Below the pieces are notes generated by a model that worked only from the letters and a program-made list of their open reading frames with translations, was not told where the DNA came from and did no database searches. A DNA stretch of 15,809 nt, from the NCBI RefSeq assembly GCF_032854445.1, contig NW_027018548.1:1-15809 (forward strand), given 5' to 3'. Below, piece after piece: positions 9,400-15,809 of the stretch. Numbering within the stretch: position 1 is the first letter of the stretch; each line of letters begins with the position of its first letter. The stretch is from Liolophura sinensis. Taxonomy: Eukaryota > Mollusca > Polyplacophora > Chitonida > Chitonidae. The translations under genes and the position numbers were made by a program.

Positions 9400-9430
9400 T
9401 CATTATAATAGCATGCTCAGTTGCAAGATA
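9400..9430. other. Second insert-less junction, block C
   Basis: The array tail ('caaatacaagatgagcaatg' at 9377) should continue as 'ctcaattacaagatgaaaat', as in 4266 and 15219. Instead, at about 9411-9420, it becomes 'gctcagttgcaagataaaca', the phase of 7329 and 13130. By comparison with D, the skipped sequence is the last 266 bp of array, a whole 1,283-bp insert and the first 449 bp of the next array. Confidence 0.75.
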
Positions 9431-11402
9431 AACATTGTAATCATTATAATATCATTTTCAGTTACAAGATGAAGATTGTAATCGACATAATAGCATGTTC
9501 AGTTACAAGATGAACATTGTAATCATTGTAATAGCATGTTCAGTTACAAAGTAAATATTGTAATCATTATAATAGCGTCAACGGTTACAAAATCACCATT
9601 GTAATCAATATAATAGCATGCTCAGTTACAAAATGAATATTGCAATTATTATATTAGCATATGTAGTTACAAGATGAACATTGTAATCATTATTATAGCA
9701 TATGTAGTTACAAGATGAACATTTTAATCATTATAAAAACATCATCAGTTACAAGGTGAACATTGTAATCAGTATACAAGCATGCTCAGTTGCAAAATGG
9801 ATATTGTAATCATTACATTAGCATATTCACTTACAAGATGAACATTGTAATCATTATAATAATGTGCTCAGTTACAAGGTGAACAATGTAATCATTGTAA
9901 TAGCATGTTCAGTTACAAAGTGAACATTGTAATCCTTATAATTGCATGTTCAGTTACAAAGTGAACATTGTAATCATTATAAAAACATCATCAGTTGCAA
10001 GGTGAACATTGTAATCAGTATACAAGCATCCTCAGTTGCAAAATGGACATTGTAATGATTACAATAGGATATTCAGTTACAAGATGAACATTGTAATCAT
10101 TATAATAATGCGCTCAGTTACAATGTGAACAATGTAATCATTGTAAAAGCATGTTCAGTTACAAAGTGAACATTGTAATCCTTATAATTGCATGTTCAGT
10201 TATAAGATGAACATTGTAATCATTATAAAAACATAAACAGTTACAAGGTGAACATTGTAATCAGTATACAAGCATGCTCAGTTGCAAAATGGACATTGTA
10301 ATCATTACATTAGCATATTCACTTACAAGATGAATATTGTAATCATTATAATAACATCATCAGTTACAAAGTAAACATTGTATTCATTATATTAGCACGT
10401 TCAATTACAAGATGAACATTGTAATCATTATAAAAGCATGTTCAGTTACAAGGTGAACATTGTAATCTTTATAAAAACATGCTCAGTTACAAGGTGGACA
10501 TTGTAAGTATAAAGCATGCTCAGTTGCAAAATGGACACTGTAATCAATACATAAGCATATTTAGTTACAAGATGAATATTGTAATCATTATATAAACATC
10601 ATCAGTTACAAAATGAACATTGTATTCATTATATTAGCACGTTCAATTACAAGATGAACATTGTAATCATTATAATATCATGCTCAGTTGCAAGATAAAG
10701 ATTGTAATCGACATAATAGCATGTTCAGTTACAAGATGAACATTGTAATCATTGTAATAGCATGTTCAGTTACAAAGTGAACATTGTAATCCTTATAATT
10801 GCATGTTCAGTTACAAGATGAACGTTGTAATCATTATAAAAACATCATCAGTTCCTAGGTGAACATTGTAATCAGTATACAAGCATGCTCAGTTGCAAAA
10901 TGGACATTGTAATCATTGCAATAGCATATTCAGTTACAAGATGAACATTGCAATCATTATAATAATGTGCTCAGTTACAAGGAGAACATTGAAATCATTA
11001 CAATAGCGTGCTCAGTTACAAGGTGAACATTGTAATCATTAAAAACATGCCCAGTTACAAGATGAACATTGTAATAGTTAAAATAGCATGCTCAAATACA
11101 AGATGAGCAATGTAATCATTATAATAGCATGCTCAATTACAAGATGAATATTGTAATTCGTATAATAGCATGCTCAGTTACAACATGAACATTGTAATCA
11201 TTATAATAGCATGTTCAGTTACAAGATGAACATTGTAATCAGTATAATAGCATGCTCAGTTACAAAATTAATATTTTAATTATTACACTAGTATGCCCAG
11301 TTACAAGATGAACATTGTAATCAGTATAATAGCGTGCTCAGTTACAAGATGAGCAATGTAATCATTATAATAGCATGTTCAGTTACCAGATGAACATTGT
11401 AA

Positions 11403-12285
11403 GAATTATTTTTAGAATAAATCGCTTCCAAACTCTGGTATATTCACCTTAGTTTAACTAAACGCCATCATATCGTATTTATGTTAATTACATGTAATAT
11501 TGTAATAGGCATGTTCTTAAGTCAAGTGGCCCTTTGTTAGACTGTTTAGCCTTTCAAAACGGAAACTACAGGTATGCATATTTAAGAGAACTTAAGTTTG
11601 TCCTTTTTTAAAACCATTTTCTTCATTCCTCAATGAAAAATACATGCATTGTTTCGCACCCCTATTTGCAGCGTACTGGCAATGGGCCAAATGTGTAGAA
11701 TACGATATCTGTGAAATTAATCTGACTGCAATAAGATCAGAAAATTCGACCCCAATTCTTTGATGGTTTTCTCTACGGTTCTTCTATATCGGGACTAGTC
11801 TTTCTGACAATGGTAACTCATGCTCGTCGGCAGGTACACGTACGTTAATGAGATCAATAACTTTGTCTCTTTCTTTCAGGACAAATATGTAACTTATTAA
11901 ACTAACGGTTTTGACAGATAAATGTAACAGCTCTGTGATCTCATCATGTTAGAAATGAAATAAAAAATGCGATATAGACGTACTTGAGCTCCTAATATGT
12001 TTTTTCCAGAGTGCTTACGGTGGACTTCGTTTGGATTCTGTGAGGGTTTTGATAGGTCTGTTATATGTTAATTGTGGATTACTGAAAACTCGCTCCACTA
12101 ACATTATATATACAAACATGTATGCTTAAAGCCTTCCTTTCACTAGGAAATAAAATAGCCTGAGTAGGAGCCTTGTCAGGTGGGGTTATGTATGGGAGGA
12201 CTAAGGTTTGCCTGAAGTGAAAGACATAGGTACAGTAAATGGCGCAGAGACATACATGTCTTTACAGATAAATGTTATCTGATCG
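11403..12285. other. Insert spacer, copy 3 (non-satellite, unknown)
   Basis: 883 bp, collinear with copies 1 and 2 and free of indels. Private changes include 'ctttctgac' for 'cttgctgac', 'aactcatgc' for 'aactgatgc' and 'aaatgtaac' for 'aaatctaac'. Its left half is closer to copies 1 and 4, its right half to copy 2. No coding potential is visible. Confidence 0.85.
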
Positions 12286-12297
12286 TCAGTTGCACAG
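12286..12297. repeat. SINE target-site duplication, left, copy 3
   Basis: 'tcagttgcacag', identical to 12664-12675. Confidence 0.88.
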
Positions 12298-12663
12298 ACC
12301 GGCCCGGATAGCACAGTTGGTAGAGCGTCCGCTTCGGGACCGGTAGATCCAGGATCAATCCTTGGTCGAGTCACACCTAAGACTTTAAAAGAGGAAGTTG
12401 TGACTTCCTCGTTTGGCGTTCAGCATGAAGGGGGATAGTGCAACGACTGGTTGACCCGTTTCAGTATAATGGCTCGGGCGGGGCGGCTTACTTGCCTTCG
12501 GTAAGTCGTCTCAGTGATGCAGCACTAAATACAAGAGCGGTGAAAATCCGTCCTGCAACAAGGAGGCACATTAAACGTGCATGCACCCTAATGATTCCTT
12601 CGTCGTCATATGACTGAAAAATTGTTGAGTACGACGTTAAACCCCAAGCACTCACTCACTCAC
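12298..12663 (+). mobile_element. tRNA-derived SINE, copy 3
   Basis: 366 bp and nearly identical to copy 2, including 'gaagggggatagtg', 'cattaaacgtgc', 'gttgagtacgacg' and the (CTCA)4 tail. The A box is at 12309-12320, the B-box remnant at 12364-12374 and the body hairpin at 12391-12410. The flanking duplications are intact, so this is the same original insertion copied with the unit. Confidence 0.85.
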
Positions 12664-12675
12664 TCAGTTGCACAG
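12664..12675. repeat. SINE target-site duplication, right, copy 3
   Basis: 'tcagttgcacag', followed by the link 'cgacatacat' as in copy 2. Confidence 0.88.
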
Positions 12676-12685
12676 CGACATACAT

Positions 12686-15488
12686 ACAAGATGAAGATTG
12701 TAATCGACATAATAGCATGTTCAGTTACAAAATGAACATTGTAATCATTGTAATAGCATGTTAAGTTACAAAGTGAACATTGTAATCCTTATAATTGCAT
12801 GTTCAGTTACAAGATGAACATTGTAATCATTATAAAAACATCATCAGCTGCAAGGTGAACATTGTAATCAGTATACAAGCATGCTCAGTTGCAAAATGGA
12901 CATTGTAATCATTACAATAGCATATTCAGTTACAAGATGAACATTGTAATCATTATAATCATGTGCTCAGTTACAAGGTGAACATTGTAATCATTACAAT
13001 AGCGTGCTCAGTTACAAGATGAACATTGTAATCATTATAAAAACATGCCCAGTTACAAGATGAACATTGTAATAGTTAAAATAGCATGATCAGTTACGAA
13101 GTGAACATTGTAATCATTATAATAGCATGCTCAGTTGCAAGATAAACATTGTAATCATTATAATATCATTTTCAGTTACAAGATGAAGATTGTAATCGAC
13201 ATAATAGCATGTTCAGTTACAAGATGAACATTGTAATCATTGTAATAGCATGTTCAGTTACAAAGTAAACATTGTAATCATTATAATAGCGTCAACGGTT
13301 ACAAAATCACCATTGTAATCAATATAATAGCATGCTCAGTTACAAAATGAATATTGCAATTATTATATTAGCATATGTAGTTACAAGATGAACATTGTAA
13401 TCACTATTATAACATATGTAGTTACAAGATGAACATTTTAATCATTATAAAAACATCATCAGTTACAAGGTGAACATTGTAATCAGTATAAAAGCATGCT
13501 CAGTTGCAAAATGGATATTGTAATCATTACATTAGCATATTCACTTACAAGATGAACATTGTAATCATTATAATAATGTGCTCAGTTACAAGGTGAACAA
13601 TGTAATCATTGTAATAGCATGTTCAGTTACAAAGTGAACATTGTAATCCTTATAATTGCATGTTCAGTTACAAAGTGAACATTGTAATCATTATAAAAAC
13701 ATCATCAGTTGCAAGGTGAACATTGTAATCAGTATACAAACATGCTCAGTTGCAAAATGGACATTGTAATCATTACAATAGCATATTCTGTTACAAGATG
13801 AACATTGTAATCATTATAATAATGCGCTCAGTTACAAGGTGAACCATGTAATCATTGTAATAGCATGTTCAGTTACAAAGTGAACATTGTAATCCTTATA
13901 ATTGCATGTTCAGTTACAAGATGAACATTGTAATCATTATAAAAACATAAACAGTTACAAGGTGAACATTGTAATCAGTATACAAGCATGCTCAGTTGCA
14001 AAATGGACATTGTAATCATTACATTAGCATATTCACTTACAAGATGAATATTGTAATTATTATAATAACATCATCAGTTACAATGTAAACATTGTATTCA
14101 TTATATTAGCTCGTTCACTTACAAGATAAACATTGTAATCATTATAAAAGCATGTTCAGCTACAAGGTGAACATAGTAATCATTTTAAAAACATGCTCAG
14201 TTGCAAGATGAAGATTGTAATCGACATAATAGCATGTTCAGTTATAAGATGAACATTGTAATCATTATAAAAACATCATCAGTTGCAAGGTGAACATTGT
14301 AATCAGTATACAAGCATGCTCAGTTGCAAGATAAACATTGTAATCATTACATTAGCATATTCACTTACAAGATGAATATTGTAATCATTATAATAACATT
14401 ATCAGTTACAAAGTAAACATTGTATTCATTATATTAGCACGTTCAATTACAAGATGAACATTGTAATCATTATAAAAGCATGTTCAGTTACAAGGTGAAC
14501 ATTGTAATCTTTATAAAATCATGCTCAGTTACAAGATGAACATTCTAATCATTATAATAGCATGTTCAGTTACAAGGTGGACATTGTAAGTATAAAAGCA
14601 TGCTCAGTTGCAAAATGGACATTGTAATCATTACATAAGCATATTTAGTTACAAGATGAATATTGTAATCATTATAATAACATCATCAGTTACAAAATGA
14701 ACATTGTATTCAATATATTAGCACGTTCAATTACAAGATGAACATTGTAATCATTATAATATCATGCTCAGTTGCAAGATAAAGATTGTAATCGACATAA
14801 TAGCATGTTCAGTTACAAGATGAACATTGTAATCATTGTAATAGCATGTTCAGTTACAAAGTGAACATTGTAATCCTTATAATTGCATGTTCAGTTACAA
14901 GATGAACGTTGTTATCATTATAAAAACATCATCAGTTCCTAGGTGAACATTGTAATCAGTATACAAGCATGCTCAGTTGCAAAATGGACATTGTAATCAT
15001 TGCAATAGCATATTCAGTTACAAGATGAACATTGCAATCATTATAATAATGTGCTCAGTTACAAGGAGAACATTGAAATCATTACAATAGCGTGCTCAGT
15101 TACAAGGTGAACATTGTAATCATTATAAAAACATGCCCAGTTACAAGATGAACATTGTAATAGTTAAAATAGCATGCTCAAATACAAGATGAGCAATGTA
15201 ATCATTATAATAGCATGCTCAATTACAAGATGAAAATTGTAATTCGTATAATAGCATGCTCAGTTACAACATGAACATTGTAATCATTATAATAGCATGT
15301 TCAGTTACAAGATGAACATTGTAATCAGTATAATAGCATGCTCAGTTACAAAATTAATATTTTAATTATTACACTAGTATGCCCAGTTACAAGATGAACA
15401 TTGTAATCAGTATAATAGCGTGCTCAGTTACAAGATGAGCAATGTAATCATTATAATAGCATGTTCAGTTACCAGATGAACATTGTAA
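12686..15488. repeat. 41-bp satellite, block D (reference array)
   Basis: 2,803 bp, about 68 monomers: the simplest block, and the one I use as reference. Landmarks in order are 'ccttataattgc' at 12787, 'caacggttac' at 13293, 'ccttataattgc' at 13648 and 13894, the 38-bp monomer at 14580, 'ccttataattgc' at 14875, CCTAGG at 14938, 'aaattaatattttaattatt' at 15352, and the end 'accagatgaacattgtaa'. Spacings of 861, 246 and 981 bp equal 21, 6 and 24 monomers (the last minus three bases). There is no internal duplication of the 51-monomer type. With insert 3 it forms a 4,086-bp unit. Confidence 0.95.
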
Positions 15489-15809
15489 GAATTATTTTTA
15501 GAATAAATCGCTTCCAAACTCTGGTATATTCACCTTAGTTTAACTAAACGCCATCATATCGTATTTATGTTAATTACATGTAATATTGTAATAGGCATGT
15601 TCTTAAGTCAAATGGCCCTTTGTTAGACTGTTTAGCCTTTCAAAACGGAAACTACAGGTATGCATATTTAAGAGAACTTAAGTTTGTCCTTTTTTGAAAC
15701 CATTTTCTTCATTCCTCAATGAAAAATACATGCATTGTTTCGCACCCCTATTTGCAGCGTACTGGCAATGGGCCAAATGTGTAGAATACGATATCTGTGA
15801 AATTAATCT
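15489..15809. other. Insert spacer, copy 4 (partial, window edge)
   Basis: The first 321 bp of the same spacer, cut by the window end, so its SINE cannot be seen. It reads like copies 1 and 3 at most variable sites ('atattgtaatag', 'gaacttaagtttg', 'gcgtactgg') and has a private g in 'ttttttgaaacc'. Confidence 0.85.

Larger units (their letters stand above)
7332..9419. repeat. 51-monomer higher-order period in block C
   Basis: The segment recurs from 9420 with an offset of 2,088 bp, 51 x 41 minus 3 for the 38-bp monomer at 8778. Landmarks: 'caacggttac' at 7491 and 9579; 'ccttataattgc' at 7846 and 9934, then 8092 and 10180. CCTAGG at 9136 and 10854 is only 1,718 apart because the second copy has lost nine monomers and a base. 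Confidence 0.82.
7089..11402. repeat. 41-bp satellite, block C
   Basis: 4,314 bp, about 105 monomers. Its start lacks five monomers (205 bp) found in B and D: insert start to 'caacggttac' is 1,685 bp here and 1,890 in D. It contains two passes through the array. The first runs to about 9420 and then jumps back to an earlier phase, giving a 2,088-bp repeat offset. The second pass lacks eight monomers (328 bp, between phases 8280 and 8608) and one more (41 bp, near 10480). It also has small deletions near 10510 ('gtataaagcatg', one base) and 11038 ('cattaaaaacatg', two bases). These add up exactly to the observed lengths. There is no coding sequence. Confidence 0.95.

Noticed and set aside
1734-15488. 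Repeat protein encoded by the satellite
   Set aside because: 41 is not a multiple of three, so frames rotate, and 'taa' recurs in every monomer. No long frame exists on either strand.
1-15809. Centromeric satellite
   Set aside because: Nothing in the sequence alone shows centromere function. Location and CENP-A data would be needed.

Overview
The window looks like eukaryotic, repeat-only DNA, most probably from a mollusc. The clue is a short interspersed element (SINE) present three times. It has a tRNA-like head, a GC-richer body, and a 3' end with 'gacgttaaacccc' followed by a (CTCA)n tail, a combination I associate with molluscan SINEs. I see no protein-coding gene, rRNA gene, functional tRNA gene or bacterial feature.

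Layout. Four blocks of an AT-rich 41-bp tandem satellite (A 1-458, B 1734-5805, C 7089-11402, D 12686-15488; about 284 monomers) alternate with a non-satellite insert of about 1.28 kb. The insert starts at 459, 5806, 11403 and 15489; the last copy is cut by the window end. Each complete insert holds an 883-bp single-copy-looking spacer, then a 362-366 bp SINE flanked by perfect 12-bp target-site duplications, then a short link into the next array.

The basic unit is best seen from 11403 to 15488: 4,086 bp, made of 1,283 bp of insert and 2,803 bp of array. Landmark variant monomers let every other unit be aligned to it. Length differences are almost all whole numbers of 41-bp monomers (1, 5, 8, 11, 20, 31, 51), as expected from in-register unequal exchange. 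Block B is one full unit plus a remnant of a second unit that has lost its insert. Block C is one unit (minus five monomers) fused to another insert-less unit. Both losses remove the insert plus the same 715 bp of array, and both create an internal period of exactly 51 monomers (2,087/2,088 bp).

The SINE has identical duplications in all copies, so it jumped in once, before the unit was amplified. Within monomers there are paired dyad symmetries; within arrays there is also a six-monomer (246 bp) sub-repeat. The main story is a three-level nested satellite that carries a passenger SINE and an uncharacterised conserved spacer. Any function is unknown. The exact copy order depends on the assembly being right, which cannot be judged from the sequence alone.
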